Assembly (NCBI RefSeq): GCF_023101685.1
Contig: NZ_CP082164.1
Location: forward strand, 5,766,001-5,830,000
Reading direction: 5' to 3'
DNA: 64,000 bases
Origin: Bradyrhizobium sp. 186
Lineage (GTDB): Bacteria; Pseudomonadota; Alphaproteobacteria; Rhizobiales; Xanthobacteraceae
Position numbers and translations under genes: made by a program. Every line of letters begins with the position of its first letter. The first letter of the stretch is position 1. The notes under the pieces are model-generated. The model saw nothing but the letters and a program-made list of their open reading frames with translations, searched no databases and was not told where the DNA came from. This document shows positions 8,639 through 20,219 of this stretch, piece by piece.

Positions 8639-10147
8639 TCACTGGAGCAGTGCGGCGGCCTTCACGGCCGTCACAGCGGTGTTGTAGTTGTTGACGAGTT
8701 GCTGGACCGAGGCCGCCGACATGTCGAGCACCGGCTTCGGATAGATGCCGAACAGGATCGTCAAGGCGATCAGCGGGAACAGCGTCAGGCACTCCCGGAA
8801 GGTGAGATCCTTCATGCTCGCCAGCGACGGCTTCACCAGCGCCCCGAACACGACCTTGCGGTAGAGCCAGAGCGCGTAGCAGGCCGACAGGATCACGCCG
8901 AAGGTGGCGAAGAACGCGGTCGGGATCGAGACCTTGAAGGTGCCGAGCAGCGTCATGAACTCGCCGACGAAGCCGGAGGTGCCGGGCAGACCGACATTGG
9001 CCATGGTGAAGACCATGAAGGTCAGCGCGTAGAGCGGCATTCGGTTGACGAGGCCGCCATAGGCCGCGATCTCGCGGGTGTGCATGCGGTCGTAGACGAT
9101 GCCGACGCAGAGGAACAGCGCGCCGGAGACGATGCCGTGCGAGACCATCTGGAACACGCCGCCGGCGACGCCCTGCATGGTGCCGGCGAAGATGCCCATG
9201 GTGACGAAGCCCATATGCGCCACGGACGAGTACGCGATCAGCTTCTTCATGTCCTCCTGCATCAACGCCACCAGCGAGGTGTAGACGATGGCGATGGCCG
9301 AGAGCGTGAAGATCAGCGGCGCGAAGTCATGCGACGCCAGCGGGAACATCGGCAGCGAGAAGCGCAGGAAGCCGTAGCCGCCCATCTTCAAGAGAATCGC
9401 GGCCAGGACCACCGAGCCCGCAGTCGGCGCCTCGACGTGCGCGTCGGGGAGCCAAGTGTGCACCGGCCACATCGGCATCTTTACCGCAAACGAGGCGAAG
9501 AAGGCGAGCCAGGCCCAGGTCTGCAACGACCGCGGTACGGCGGTGTGCATCAGGGTTGGAATGTCGGTGGTACCGCCGTTCCAGTACAGCGCCATGATGG
9601 CGAGCAGCATCAGGACCGAGCCGAGCAGCGTGTAGAGGAAGAACTTGAACGACGCGTAGACCCGGCGCGGGCCACCCCAGACGCCGATGATCAGGAACAT
9701 CGGGATCAGGCCGCCCTCGAAGAACAAATAGAACAGCACGAGATCGAGCGCCGAGAAGGTGCCGATCATCAGCGTTTCCAGGATCAGGAACGCCATCATG
9801 TATTCACGGACCCGGTTCGTGATCGCCGTCCAGCTCGCGATGATGCAGAACGGCATGATGGCGGTGGTCAGGATCACCAGCGGCAGCGAAATCCCGTCCA
9901 CGCCCATGTGGTAGGTGATGCCGGTGGCAAGCCAGTTCGCCTTCTCGACGAACTGGAAGTCGGCGTTCGACGGGTCGAAGCGCATGACCAGCAGCACCGA
10001 CACCGCGAAGGTGATCAGCGTGGTCCAGAGCGCGATCCAGCGCGAGTTGCGCCGCGCAGCCTCGTCATCGCCGCGGCTGAGATAGACGATCAGCGCACCG
10101 ACAAGCGGCAGGAACGTCGCGACCGATAGGATGGGCCAGGTCGTCAT
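8639..10147 (-). CDS. nuoM: NADH-quinone oxidoreductase subunit M
   Basis: Second antiporter-like subunit of complex I, of 502 residues. Family signatures are [36 protein letters not shown] and [15 protein letters not shown]. About 14 transmembrane helices are predicted. The ATG is immediately adjacent to the nuoL stop with no gap, consistent with coupled translation of the membrane arm genes. Confidence 0.96.
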   Translation of the reverse strand: MTTWPILSVATFLPLVGALIVYLSRGDDEAARRNSRWIALWTTLITFAVSVLLVMRFDPSNADFQFVEKANWLATGITYHMGVDGISLPLVILTTAIMPFCIIASWTAITNRVREYMMAFLILETLMIGTFSALDLVLFYLFFEGGLIPMFLIIGVWGGPRRVYASFKFFLYTLLGSVLMLLAIMALYWNGGTTDIPTLMHTAVPRSLQTWAWLAFFASFAVKMPMWPVHTWLPDAHVEAPTAGSVVLAAILLKMGGYGFLRFSLPMFPLASHDFAPLIFTLSAIAIVYTSLVALMQEDMKKLIAYSSVAHMGFVTMGIFAGTMQGVAGGVFQMVSHGIVSGALFLCVGIVYDRMHTREIAAYGGLVNRMPLYALTFMVFTMANVGLPGTSGFVGEFMTLLGTFKVSIPTAFFATFGVILSACYALWLYRKVVFGALVKPSLASMKDLTFRECLTLFPLIALTILFGIYPKPVLDMSAASVQQLVNNYNTAVTAVKAAALLQ

Positions 10148-12253
10148 TTACTGGCCTCCAAAGCCGAACATGAACCAGGTGATCAGGCCGGCGGCGCCGA
10201 TCAGCATGGCGAACGCGTAGTGATAGAGATAGCCGGTCTGGATCTTCACGACGTTGCGGGTGACGTCGAGCACGCGGGCCGAGATGCCGTCGGGGCCCAG
10301 GCCGTCGATGATGAAGCCATCGCCCTTCTTCCAGAGCTGGTAGCCGATCCACTTCGCCGGACGGACGAAGATGATGTCGTAGAGCTCGTCGAAGTACCAT
10401 TTGTTGAGCAGGAACTGGTACAGCATCGGCTGGGTTTTCGCGAGTTCGACCGGCAGATACGGCCGGCGGATGTAGAACAGGTACGAGACGAGGAAGCCCA
10501 GCACCATCATCAGCGTCGGCAGGAAGGCGATGGTCTCGGGGATATGGTGCATCTCCTCGATGATATGCGGATTCATCTTCACGGACTCGCGGAAGAACTC
10601 CTCGATGCCGTGACCGGCGAACAGTTCCTTGAACGGGAAGCCGGCCATGATGGAGCCGACCGCGAGCACGCCGATCGGGATCAGCATCCAGATCGGGGCC
10701 TCATGCGCGGCCTCATAATGTTGCTCGTCATGCGGCTCGCCATGGAAGGTCTTGAAGATCAGGCGCCAGGAATAGAACGAGGTCAGGCCGGCCGCGACGA
10801 CCGTCATCAGGAAGCCGTAGATCGCGAACGGATTGTGCGCGGCATAGGCGGACTCGATGATCGCGTCCTTTGAGAAATAGCCGGCGGTGAGCGGGAATCC
10901 GGTCAGCGCCAGCGTGCCGACCACCATCACCGCGTAGGTGTAGGGGATCTTGCGCCACAGGCCGCCCATGTTGCGGATGTCCTGCTCGTGGTGCATCGCG
11001 TAGATCACCGAGCCGGAGCCCAAGAACAAGAGCGCCTTGAAGAAGGCGTGGGTGAACAAATGGAACATGCCGACCGAATAGGCCCCCGCCCCCATCGCCA
11101 CGAACATGTAGCCGAGCTGCGAACAGGTCGAATAGGCGACGATGCGCTTGATGTCGTTCTGCACCAGGCCGATGGTCGCGGCGAAGAACGCCGTGGTCGC
11201 GCCGAAGAACATCACGACGGCCTGCGCGTTCGGCGCCAGCTCGAACAGCGGCGACAGGCGCGCCACCATGAAGACGCCGGCAGTCACCATGGTCGCGGCG
11301 TGGATTAGCGCCGACACCGGGGTCGGGCCTTCCATCGCGTCCGGCAACCAGGTGTGCAGCAGGAACTGCGCCGACTTGCCCATCGCGCCCATGAACAGCA
11401 GCAGGCAAGTCAGCGTCAGCGCGTCCGCGTGCCAGCCGAGGAAGTCGATGGTCTTGCCGGTCAGCCCCGGGGCGGCATGGAAGATCGTCTCGAAATCGGT
11501 CGAGCCGACCAGCATGAAGATCGCGAAGATGCCGAGCGCGAAACCGAAATCGCCGACGCGGTTGACCACGAAGGCCTTGATCGCCGCCGCGTTCGCCGAG
11601 GGCCTCTGGTACCAGAAGCCGATCAGCAAATAGCTCGCCAGACCCACACCCTCCCAGCCGAAGAACAGCTGCACGAGATTGTCCGCCGTCACCAGCATCA
11701 GCATGGCGAAGGTGAACAGCGAGAGATAGCCGAAGAAGCGCGGACGGTACGGATCCTCGTCCATGTAGCCGATGGAATAGAGGTGCACGAGCGAGGACAC
11801 GGTCGTGACCACCACCAGCATCACGGCGGTGAGCGTGTCGACCCGCAGCGTCCAGTAGACCTGGAGGTCGCCGGAGAGGATCCACGGCAACAACGGAATC
11901 CGCACGTCGTGATGCATGAAGCCGACATCGACCAGCATCATCCACGACAGCGCCGCAGACACGAACAGCAGCGCCGTCGTGATCAGCTCGGCCACGCGCG
12001 AGCCCGCCGCGGGCGGCTCAGCCGGGCCATGACCGTGGTCGTCGTGCCCGTCGCCGGGCTCGTGATGGGTCTCGTGGATGACCGACGCGTCCTCGTTGAT
12101 CGTATCAGACGCATGGGCGTGCACGCCGTGACCGTGGTCGTCGTGATGCTTGACCGTGTCGCCCGAGGGGTTGCGGGCATGCGCGCCGAAAAGCGCGATC
12201 AGGCCAGCCAGAATTGCGCCCAGCAGAGGCAGAAAGACGATTGCCTGGACCAT
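10148..12253 (-). CDS. nuoL: NADH-quinone oxidoreductase subunit L with a His-rich loop
   Basis: Distal antiporter-like subunit of complex I with the long lateral helix near its C-terminus. Conserved segments include [36 protein letters not shown] and [19 protein letters not shown]. At 701 residues it is clearly longer than the roughly 610 of E. coli NuoL. Part of the excess is an extra hydrophilic loop at about residues 31-82, between the first two helices. That loop holds twelve histidines and many Asp residues. The gene is flanked by a palindromic repeat on the nuoK side. Confidence 0.95.
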   Translation of the reverse strand: MVQAIVFLPLLGAILAGLIALFGAHARNPSGDTVKHHDDHGHGVHAHASDTINEDASVIHETHHEPGDGHDDHGHGPAEPPAAGSRVAELITTALLFVSAALSWMMLVDVGFMHHDVRIPLLPWILSGDLQVYWTLRVDTLTAVMLVVVTTVSSLVHLYSIGYMDEDPYRPRFFGYLSLFTFAMLMLVTADNLVQLFFGWEGVGLASYLLIGFWYQRPSANAAAIKAFVVNRVGDFGFALGIFAIFMLVGSTDFETIFHAAPGLTGKTIDFLGWHADALTLTCLLLFMGAMGKSAQFLLHTWLPDAMEGPTPVSALIHAATMVTAGVFMVARLSPLFELAPNAQAVVMFFGATTAFFAATIGLVQNDIKRIVAYSTCSQLGYMFVAMGAGAYSVGMFHLFTHAFFKALLFLGSGSVIYAMHHEQDIRNMGGLWRKIPYTYAVMVVGTLALTGFPLTAGYFSKDAIIESAYAAHNPFAIYGFLMTVVAAGLTSFYSWRLIFKTFHGEPHDEQHYEAAHEAPIWMLIPIGVLAVGSIMAGFPFKELFAGHGIEEFFRESVKMNPHIIEEMHHIPETIAFLPTLMMVLGFLVSYLFYIRRPYLPVELAKTQPMLYQFLLNKWYFDELYDIIFVRPAKWIGYQLWKKGDGFIIDGLGPDGISARVLDVTRNVVKIQTGYLYHYAFAMLIGAAGLITWFMFGFGGQ

Positions 12254-12270
12254 GACTTATTTCTCTTTAC

Positions 12271-12317
12271 GCATGATTTGACCGGAAAACCGGCATCCAC
12301 TTTTCCGGATCATGCGC
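12271..12317. repeat. GCATGATC-type palindromic intergenic repeat, copy 2
   Basis: The element lies within the 65 bp between the nuoK stop and the nuoL start. It begins GCATGATTTGACCGG, has an inner CCGGAAAACCGG palindrome and ends TTTTCCGGATCATGCGC. It shares the outer blocks of the copies at 4652 and 35382. Placed in a polycistronic message, it would form a hairpin between two complex I genes. Confidence 0.75.
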
Positions 12318-12318
12318 G

Positions 12319-12627
12319 TTAACCCTTCATCAGATTGACGTCCTCAACCGCGATCGAGCCGCGGTTGCGGAAATAGACCACCAGGATGGCGAGACCGATT
12401 GCGGCTTCGGCAGCCGCGACCGTCAGCACCAGCAGCGCGAAGACCTGGCCGACGATGTCGCCGAGGAAGGTCGAGAACGCCACCAGGTTGATGTTGACCG
12501 CGAGCAGGATCAGCTCGATCGACATCAGGATGACGATGATGTTCTTGCGGTTCAGGAAGATGCCGAGGATCCCGAGCGTGAACAGGATAGCGCCGACCGC
12601 CAGATAGTGTCCGAGCCCGATCGTCAT
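12319..12627 (-). CDS. nuoK: NADH-quinone oxidoreductase subunit K
   Basis: Small membrane subunit of complex I (102 residues, three helices) homologous to ND4L. The conserved Glu lies in [16 protein letters not shown] and a second in [17 protein letters not shown]. The start ATG (12625-12627) overlaps the nuoJ stop in an ATGA arrangement, so I do not use the much longer open frame upstream, which is antisense-like sequence over nuoJ. Confidence 0.96.
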   Translation of the reverse strand: MTIGLGHYLAVGAILFTLGILGIFLNRKNIIVILMSIELILLAVNINLVAFSTFLGDIVGQVFALLVLTVAAAEAAIGLAILVVYFRNRGSIAVEDVNLMKG

Positions 12628-13262
12628 TTCACCCACTCCGCCGCGTCGGCGTCCGAGAGCCCCTGCCCCGGCGCCACCTTGCGCATCGCCATCGCCATCT
12701 CCGGCGTGCGCGCGTTCTGAACGTTGATGTCCTGTCGCTTGATGTTCACCTTGTGCCGCAGCGTCAGCACGATAGCGCCGATCATTGCGACCAGCAGCAC
12801 CATGCCGGAGAGCTGGAAGTAGTAGATATACTTCGTATAGAGCACGAGCCCGAGCGCTTCGGTGTTGCTGACATTGGTCGGGATCGCCGCCGTGATCGAC
12901 TTGGCGACGCCGGGGTTGATGACCCAAAAGCCGACGGTGAGCAGCAGCTCGAACATGAAGATGCCGCCGATCACGAGACCGACCGGCAGGTACTCGATGA
13001 AGCCCTCGCGCAACTCGAGGAAGTCGACGTCGAGCATCATGATCACGAACAGGAACAGCACCGCGACGGCGCCGACATAGACGACGATCAGGATCATCGC
13101 CAGGAATTCGGCGCCCATCAGCACGAACAGGCCGGAGGCGTTGACGAAGGCCAGGATCAGGTACAGCACGGAGTGCACGGGATTGCGCGAGACAATCACC
13201 ATCACCGCCGAGGCGACGCAGACGCCTGCGAAGAGATAGAAGAACAGCGCGGGAAGGATCAT
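12624..13262 (-). CDS. nuoJ: NADH-quinone oxidoreductase subunit J
   Basis: Membrane subunit of complex I (212 residues, five helices) homologous to ND6. The [20 protein letters not shown] segment, with the pi-bulge helix TM3, is highly conserved in the family. The C-terminal tail is hydrophilic. The stop overlaps the nuoK start by 4 bp. Upstream, 137 bp separate it from nuoI, most of it occupied by a palindromic repeat. Confidence 0.96.
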   Translation of the reverse strand: MILPALFFYLFAGVCVASAVMVIVSRNPVHSVLYLILAFVNASGLFVLMGAEFLAMILIVVYVGAVAVLFLFVIMMLDVDFLELREGFIEYLPVGLVIGGIFMFELLLTVGFWVINPGVAKSITAAIPTNVSNTEALGLVLYTKYIYYFQLSGMVLLVAMIGAIVLTLRHKVNIKRQDINVQNARTPEMAMAMRKVAPGQGLSDADAAEWVK

Positions 13263-13273
13263 CGGGCATTCCC

Positions 13274-13368
13274 CGTCATTCCGGGGCGCGGGCGAAGCCC
13301 GCGAACCCGGAATCTGGAGGTTGTGGCGCGAGATTCCGGGTTCGCGCTTCGCGCGCCCCGGAATGACG
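13274..13368. repeat. Large CGTCATTCCGGGG inverted repeat between nuoI and nuoJ
   Basis: The 17-base left arm CGTCATTCCGGGGCGCG (13274-13290) is matched by its exact reverse complement at 13352-13368. Inner blocks also pair: GCGAAGCCCGCGAACCCGG against CCGGGTTCGCGCTTCGC, and AATCT against AGATT. The whole 95 bp folds as one long hairpin. Repeats of this kind are dispersed in Bradyrhizobiaceae genomes. It does not break a gene. Confidence 0.85.
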
Positions 13369-13399
13369 TGGTGAGGTCCGGAAGGATCATGCTCTCATC

Positions 13400-13894
13400 T
13401 CACCGGTACGGCGCGTCGAGTTCGATCGCTTTCGCGATCTCGCGTTCCCAGCGGTCGCCATTGGCGAGCAGCTTGTCCTTGTCATAGAACAGTTCCTCGC
13501 GGGTCTCGGTCGCGAATTCGAAGTTCGGACCTTCGACGATGGCGTCGACCGGGCAAGCCTCCTGGCAGAGGCCGCAATAGATGCACTTCACCATGTCGAT
13601 GTCGTAGCGCACGGTGCGGCGGGTGCCGTCGTTGCGGCGCGGGCCGGCCTCGATGGTGATGGCCTGCGCCGGGCAGATCGCTTCGCACAGCTTGCAGGCG
13701 ATGCAGCGCTCTTCGCCGTTCGGATAGCGGCGCAGCGCATGCTCGCCGCGGAAGCGCGGCGAGATCGGGCCCTTTTCGAAGGGATAGTTCAGCGTCGGCT
13801 TCGGCTGGAAGAAATAGCGCATGGCGAGGAAGAACGCCGAGACGAATTCCGACAGCAGAAGCGAGCGTGCAGTGGCGTTGATGTTGATACCCAT
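13400..13894 (-). CDS. nuoI: NADH-quinone oxidoreductase subunit I
   Basis: Peripheral-arm subunit of complex I carrying iron-sulfur clusters N6a and N6b. The 164-residue product has two 4Fe-4S motifs, [12 protein letters not shown] (about residues 64-75) and [12 protein letters not shown] (about 104-115). I use the ATG at 13892-13894. The open frame extends far upstream, but that sequence is a shadow of nuoH. The gene lies 8 bp from the nuoH stop. Confidence 0.96.
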   Translation of the reverse strand: MGININATARSLLLSEFVSAFFLAMRYFFQPKPTLNYPFEKGPISPRFRGEHALRRYPNGEERCIACKLCEAICPAQAITIEAGPRRNDGTRRTVRYDIDMVKCIYCGLCQEACPVDAIVEGPNFEFATETREELFYDKDKLLANGDRWEREIAKAIELDAPYR

Positions 13895-13902
13895 GACGGC
13901 CC

Positions 13903-14970
13903 TCACTTCGGCGCGATGCCGGCGAAATGCAGCACGCCGGCCACCACGACCACCATCGCCAGCGACAGAGGCAGGAACACCTTCCAGCCGAGGCGCATCA
14001 ATTGGTCGTAGCGGTAGCGCGGCACGATCGCCTTTGCCATCGCGAACAGGAAGAACATGAAGAATACTTTCAGCGAGAACCAGATGATCCCCGGCACCCA
14101 GTTGAAGGGCGGCAGGTCCACCGGCGGCAGCCAACCTCCGAGGAACAGGATCGTCGCCAACGCGCACATCGTGACGATCGCGACATACTCGCCGAGCATG
14201 AACAAGAGATACGGTGTCGAGCCGTATTCGACCATGAAGCCGGCCACGAGCTCGGATTCGGCTTCGACGAGGTCGAACGGCGGACGGTTGGTTTCCGCCA
14301 GCGCCGAGACGTAGAACACCACGAACATCGGGAACAGCGGCCACACATACCAGTTCAGGACGGTGAGCTGCGGCAGCCCGATCAGGCTTGCAAGGCCGCG
14401 CGCATGCTGCGCTTCGACGACGGCCGAGAGGTTCAGCGTGCCGGCGCAGAGCAGCACGGTGATGATGACGAAGCCGATCGAGACTTCGTAGGACACCATC
14501 TGCGCCGCCGAGCGCAAGGCGGCCAGGAACGGGTATTTCGAGTTCGACGACCAGCCGGCCATGATGATGCCGTAGATCGACAGCGACGAGATCGCGAAGA
14601 TGAAGAGAACGCCGACATTGATGTCGGAGATCACCCAGCCGAGATTGGTCGGGATCACCGCCCAGGCCGCGAGCGCGAGCACGCACGACACCAGTGGCGC
14701 CAGCAGGAAGACGCCCTTGTTGGCGCCGGCCGGGATGATCGGCTCCTTCAGCACGAACTTCAGGAGGTCGGCGAAGGACTGGAACAGGCCCCAGGGACCG
14801 ACCACGTTCGGGCCGCGGCGGATCTGCACCGCCGCCCAGATCTTGCGGTCCGCCAGCAGGATGTAGGCGATCGCGACCAGCAGCACGACGAGCACCAGGA
14901 CGCTCTCCGCGATCATGATGATCAGCGGCCAGAGGAACCCGGTCCAGAATGCGCTTTCGAAAAATTCCAT
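13903..14970 (-). CDS. nuoH: NADH-quinone oxidoreductase subunit H
   Basis: Membrane subunit of complex I next to the quinone site (355 residues, eight or nine helices), homologous to ND1. Characteristic segments are [21 protein letters not shown] [13 protein letters not shown], the acidic loop [20 protein letters not shown] and [13 protein letters not shown]. The gene starts 4 bp after the nuoG stop. Confidence 0.96.
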   Translation of the reverse strand: MEFFESAFWTGFLWPLIIMIAESVLVLVVLLVAIAYILLADRKIWAAVQIRRGPNVVGPWGLFQSFADLLKFVLKEPIIPAGANKGVFLLAPLVSCVLALAAWAVIPTNLGWVISDINVGVLFIFAISSLSIYGIIMAGWSSNSKYPFLAALRSAAQMVSYEVSIGFVIITVLLCAGTLNLSAVVEAQHARGLASLIGLPQLTVLNWYVWPLFPMFVVFYVSALAETNRPPFDLVEAESELVAGFMVEYGSTPYLLFMLGEYVAIVTMCALATILFLGGWLPPVDLPPFNWVPGIIWFSLKVFFMFFLFAMAKAIVPRYRYDQLMRLGWKVFLPLSLAMVVVVAGVLHFAGIAPK

Positions 14971-14974
14971 CAGC

Positions 14975-17050
14975 TCACTCCGCTGCGGTCAGCATCTGCC
15001 CGGAGGCAAGCCGCGAGCATTCCGCCATCACGGCGGACGCTCGCGCGATTGGGTTGGTCAGGTAGAAGTCCTCGACCAGCGGCTTGAACGGTGCCTTCTC
15101 GGTCGTGCCGCCCTTGCCCGCCAGCTTCTTGATCTGGTCGGCGGAGCCGGCCTCGATCTGGTCGAGACGGATCAAATGCGGAACCGCCTTGAAGATCGCC
15201 TGGCGCAGGGCCGCAAGCGAGTCGTAACCAAGCTTCTTGCCCAGCGCTTCCGACAGCGCGCGGACGATCGCCCAATCCTCGCGGGCCTGGCCCGGCGGGA
15301 ACGCGGCACGGCCGGTCATCTGCACGCGGCCTTCGGTGTTGACGTAGATCGCGGACTTCTCGGTATAGGCGGCCGCCGGCAGGATGACGTCGGCGCGATG
15401 CGCACCGCGGTCGCCATGGGTGCCGATATAGACGACGAAGGTGCCGTCCGGCGCCGTGACCTCGTCGGCGCCGAGCAGGAACAGCAGGTCGAGCGTCCCG
15501 AACGTCGTCATCTGCGACGCGTTCAGCCCGCCGCTGCCTGCGACAAAGCCGATATCGAGCGCGCCGACACGCGAGGCGGTCTCGTGCAGCACACCGAAGC
15601 CGTTCCAGCCGTCTTTCACCGCGCCGACATCGAGCGCCAGCTTGGCGGCGGCCGCCAAAATGGCGGCGCCGTCGTGACGCGAGGTCGCGCCCGCGCCGAC
15701 CAGGATGAGCGGGTTCTTGGCGTTCTTCAGCACGTCCATGAAGGAGTGCTTGCCGGCGGCGAGATCGCCGAGCGTGTCGGTGCCCGCGCCGAGATGGTCG
15801 TAGTCGTAGGTCAGGTCGGCCTTGGCGCCGATCACGCCAACCTTGAAGCCGCCGGCACGCCAGCGCTTGCGGATGCGGGCGTTGAACACGGCCGCTTCCT
15901 TGCGCGGATTGGCACCGACGATAAGCAGCGCGTCGGCCTGCTCCACGCCCACCAGCGTCGGATTGAAGATGTAGACGCCGCGTCCGAGCGTGGGATCGAA
16001 GGCGTCGCCGCCCTGCACCGCGAGATTGCCCGAGCCGTATTTGGCGAGCAGGTCCTTTAGCGCGAACATCTCTTCGACGCCGGCGAGATCGCCCGCGATC
16101 GCGCCGATCCGCTTGCCGTCGGTGCGGGCCGCCTTGGCGGCGATCGCGGCAAAGGCCTCAGGCCAGCTCGCGGCGCGCAGCTTGCCGGCTTCACGGATAT
16201 AGGGCCGGTCGAGCCGCTGGGTGCGCAGGCCGTCGACGACGTGGCGGGTCTTGTCCGAAATCCACTCCTCGTTCACGGTCTCGTTGATGCGCGGCAGCAC
16301 GCGCATCACCTCGCGGCCGCGGGTGTCGACCCGGATCGCCGAACCGATGCCGTCCATCACGTCGATCGACTGGGTCTTGCCGAGCTCCCACGGGCGCGCG
16401 GCAAAGGCATAAGGCTTCGAGGTCAGCGCGCCGACCGGGCAGATGTCGACGAGGTTGCCCTGCAACTCCGAGCTCAGCGCATGCTCGAGATAGGTCGTGA
16501 TCTCCATGTCCTCGCCGCGGCCGGTCGCACCCATCTCGGGGGCGCCCGCAACTTCCGCCGAGAAGCGGACGCAGCGCGTGCACTGGATGCAGCGGTTCAT
16601 CGAGGTTTTGACCAGCGCGCCGAGATATTTGTCCTCGACCGCGCGCTTGTTCTCGGCGAAGCGGCTGGTGTCGACACCATAGCCCATCGCCTGGTCCTGG
16701 AGGTCGCACTCGCCGCCCTGGTCGCAGATCGGGCAATCCAGCGGATGGTTGATCAGAAGGAATTCCATCACGCCTTCGCGCGCCTTCTTCACCATCGGCG
16801 AACGGGTGGAGATTTCCGGCGGCTCGCCCTTGGGACCCGGACGGCAATCGCGCACGGCCCAGGCGCAGCTCGCGACCGGCTTCGGGCCGCCCTTCACTTC
16901 GACCAGGCACATCCGGCAATTGCCGGCGATCGACAGCCGCTCGTGGTAGCAGAAGCGCGGAATCTCTGCGCCCGCGGTTTCGCACGCCTGGAGCAGCGTG
17001 TACTCCGGTGGGACATCGATCTCTTTGCCGTCGATGATGAGCTTGGTCAT
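14975..17050 (-). CDS. nuoG: NADH-quinone oxidoreductase subunit G
   Basis: Large iron-sulfur subunit of the NADH arm (691 residues). An N-terminal 2Fe-2S ferredoxin domain shows [19 protein letters not shown]. It is followed by the [15 protein letters not shown] segment with His ligand N5 nearby and by [10 protein letters not shown] for a 4Fe-4S cluster. The C-terminal part is a degenerate molybdopterin-oxidoreductase-like domain. It lies between nuoF (5 bp) and nuoH. Confidence 0.96.
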   Translation of the reverse strand: MTKLIIDGKEIDVPPEYTLLQACETAGAEIPRFCYHERLSIAGNCRMCLVEVKGGPKPVASCAWAVRDCRPGPKGEPPEISTRSPMVKKAREGVMEFLLINHPLDCPICDQGGECDLQDQAMGYGVDTSRFAENKRAVEDKYLGALVKTSMNRCIQCTRCVRFSAEVAGAPEMGATGRGEDMEITTYLEHALSSELQGNLVDICPVGALTSKPYAFAARPWELGKTQSIDVMDGIGSAIRVDTRGREVMRVLPRINETVNEEWISDKTRHVVDGLRTQRLDRPYIREAGKLRAASWPEAFAAIAAKAARTDGKRIGAIAGDLAGVEEMFALKDLLAKYGSGNLAVQGGDAFDPTLGRGVYIFNPTLVGVEQADALLIVGANPRKEAAVFNARIRKRWRAGGFKVGVIGAKADLTYDYDHLGAGTDTLGDLAAGKHSFMDVLKNAKNPLILVGAGATSRHDGAAILAAAAKLALDVGAVKDGWNGFGVLHETASRVGALDIGFVAGSGGLNASQMTTFGTLDLLFLLGADEVTAPDGTFVVYIGTHGDRGAHRADVILPAAAYTEKSAIYVNTEGRVQMTGRAAFPPGQAREDWAIVRALSEALGKKLGYDSLAALRQAIFKAVPHLIRLDQIEAGSADQIKKLAGKGGTTEKAPFKPLVEDFYLTNPIARASAVMAECSRLASGQMLTAAE

Positions 17051-17055
17051 TCTTC

Positions 17056-18381
<1,326 letters not shown>

Positions 18382-18396
18382 TTCAGTGCTTTCCGA

Positions 18397-18567
18397 TCAA
18401 CGGTTGGCTTGCTTGTAGGCAAGCCCGGCGGCGCAGACGGCGAAGGTCAGCGCCCAGAGCAGACTGGATTCCAGCGACGCGTTCAGGATGAAGCGCTGCA
18501 GCAGGAAGATGAAGGTGGCCGCGGCCGCGGCATGCATGGCGACGAAGCCCCATTTCTTCACGGCCAC
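18397..18567 (-). CDS. Small two-helix membrane protein in the nuo operon
   Basis: The 56-residue product is not part of the canonical nuo set. I chose the GTG at 18565-18567 because GGAGGGAAC precedes it directly. The sequence has two hydrophobic stretches, roughly residues 8-22 and 31-48, with KQANR at the end, fitting a two-helix inner-membrane protein. It sits between nuoE and nuoF on the same strand. Function is unknown. A role tied to complex I is only inferred from position. Confidence 0.65.
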   Translation of the reverse strand: MAVKKWGFVAMHAAAAATFIFLLQRFILNASLESSLLWALTFAVCAAGLAYKQANR

Positions 18568-18602
18568 GTTCCCTCCAATTGCCTGATACGGGAGACCGCG
18601 CA

Positions 18603-19214
18603 TCAGGTGGTCTCCTTCAGCGTGGTCGGTCCGTTGATCGGCGCCGAGAACTGGCGGCCGTTCTGCGGACCGGGTTTTGGCGGATTGCCGGAGGCGAAGC
18701 CATCGAGCACCTTGCCAAAGCTTTCCTTGGTCAGGTCCTCATAGGTGTCCTTGCCGATCAGCACCATCGGCGCGTTCACGCAGGCGCCCAGGCACTCCAC
18801 CTCTTCCCAGCTGAAATTGCCGTCCTTGGAGAGGTGGAAGGGCTCGTGATGGATCCGGTGCTCGCAGACATGGATCAGGTCTTCGGCTCCGCGCAGGCGG
18901 CACGGCGTGGTGCCGCAGACCTGGACGTGGGCCTTCTTGCCGACGGGGGCGAGCTGGAACATCGTGTAGAAGGTCGCAACTTCCAGCACGCGGATATAGG
19001 GCATGTCGAGCATGTCGGCGATGGCGCGGATCGCGGCTTCCGACACCCAGCCGTCGTGCTGTTCCTGCGCCCGCCACAGGATCGCGATGACCGCAGAGGC
19101 CTGACGTCCGGCCGGGTATTTCGCGATCTGCTGCTTCGCGAACGCAAGGTTCTCGTCCGTGAACGCAAAGCTCGCGGGCTGGACTTCCTTCGGTGCTAAT
19201 CGGCGAACGGACAT
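18603..19214 (-). CDS. nuoE: NADH-quinone oxidoreductase subunit E
   Basis: Thioredoxin-like 2Fe-2S subunit of the NADH arm (203 residues), cluster N1a. The cysteine pairs are [10 protein letters not shown] and CLGACVNAP, spaced as in the family. The C-terminal tail beyond about residue 165 is Gly/Pro-rich ([11 protein letters not shown]). It lies 12 bp downstream of the FkbM methyltransferase gene, so it is separated from nuoD by that insert. Confidence 0.95.
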   Translation of the reverse strand: MSVRRLAPKEVQPASFAFTDENLAFAKQQIAKYPAGRQASAVIAILWRAQEQHDGWVSEAAIRAIADMLDMPYIRVLEVATFYTMFQLAPVGKKAHVQVCGTTPCRLRGAEDLIHVCEHRIHHEPFHLSKDGNFSWEEVECLGACVNAPMVLIGKDTYEDLTKESFGKVLDGFASGNPPKPGPQNGRQFSAPINGPTTLKETT

Positions 19215-19226
19215 CTCTTCAATCTC

Positions 19227-20219
19227 TCACTGCATGCGGCGCGCGGTCTTGGCATTCAGGTTCTTGGCATTCAGGTTCTTGGCATTCAGGACATTGATCC
19301 TGTCCTGCCAGAATGCGCTTGCGGTGCCGAAAACGTTGTAGCCGACGTGGGTCGAGACCTTGATGCGATCGAGGATCGACAGCTCGGTCACGGTCTCCAT
19401 CCGGTTGCTGCGCGGATCGAACACGATCAGCTTCAGCGGGGTGTGTTCGAGGATGTAGCGCGACACAGCGTGGCTGCGGTCGCTGCCGTGCTCCTCGCAC
19501 ATGATGACGCTGTCGGCCTCGAGCAGCCGGGCGCCGCCCTTGATCGCCTCGATCTCGACGCCTTCGACGTCGAGCTTGATCAGATATTTGCCGCTGGCTG
19601 ACACCTTGCCGTCGTCGATGAGGTTGTCGAGCGCAATGACCGGAACCTCTTCACCGCCGGTCGAAATATCGCCGGCGATGCTGAAGGCCTCGTGCTTGGT
19701 GCCGGACAGCCGCGCGGTGCCGCGGGCCGCGCCGATCGCGCATTTCATGGTCTCGAAGCGGTTGCCGTTGACGCGCGCGTTGTTGGCGAGCTTCGGGTAA
19801 TTTTGCCCCGACGGCTCGATCGCGATCGCCTTGTGGGCGCCGAACGGCTTGCTCGAGACCAGCACCGACCAGTAGCCGTAATTGGCGCCGCAATCGAGCA
19901 GCGTGTAGTCGACGTCGATGGAGTCGGCGAACAGTAGCTCCAGCTCGTCTTCGTAATTGTAGGAGCGGTTGAGCAGCTTGCTCCAATAACCGTCGCCATA
20001 GGGAAATTCGAACACGGCGTCGGGGTTGAGCTTGATCGCGATGTTGCGCTCAGGCAGCGTTTTCCGCAGCAGGTTCGCGCAGGCGATGTAGCCCATATGC
20101 GAGAAGTGCGACGAGATCTTCGATCCCGTCACCAGCGCCAGCGCAGCCGTCCGCTCCCACAGGTTGGCCCCTTCAAGGGCCCCCGAGGCGCGGTCAAACT
20201 GGATTGGCGCCTGCGCCAT
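19227..20219 (-). CDS. FkbM family methyltransferase inside the nuo operon
   Basis: SAM-dependent methyltransferase of 330 residues. Motif I is LLDCGANYGYWSVLV (near residue 108), followed by the acidic IEPSGQN. The FkbM-type segment YLIKLDVEGVEIEAIKGG lies near residue 217. I use the ATG at 20217-20219 because it overlaps the nuoD stop by one base (TGATG). The longer upstream frame is a nuoD shadow. The C-terminus has an in-frame repeat of LNAKN encoded by a 15-bp tandem repeat. Family members mostly O-methylate sugars or polyketides, and the substrate here is unknown. Confidence 0.88.
   Translation of the reverse strand: MAQAPIQFDRASGALEGANLWERTAALALVTGSKISSHFSHMGYIACANLLRKTLPERNIAIKLNPDAVFEFPYGDGYWSKLLNRSYNYEDELELLFADSIDVDYTLLDCGANYGYWSVLVSSKPFGAHKAIAIEPSGQNYPKLANNARVNGNRFETMKCAIGAARGTARLSGTKHEAFSIAGDISTGGEEVPVIALDNLIDDGKVSASGKYLIKLDVEGVEIEAIKGGARLLEADSVIMCEEHGSDRSHAVSRYILEHTPLKLIVFDPRSNRMETVTELSILDRIKVSTHVGYNVFGTASAFWQDRINVLNAKNLNAKNLNAKTARRMQ
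19246..19290. repeat. 15-bp tandem repeat, three copies, at the FkbM 3' end
   Basis: Units at 19246-19260, 19261-19275 and 19276-19290 read (G/T)TCTTGGCATTCAGG on the plus strand. The period is a multiple of three, so the minus-strand gene encodes repeated LNAKN near its C-terminus without a frame change. Copy number is likely variable between strains. Confidence 0.9.
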
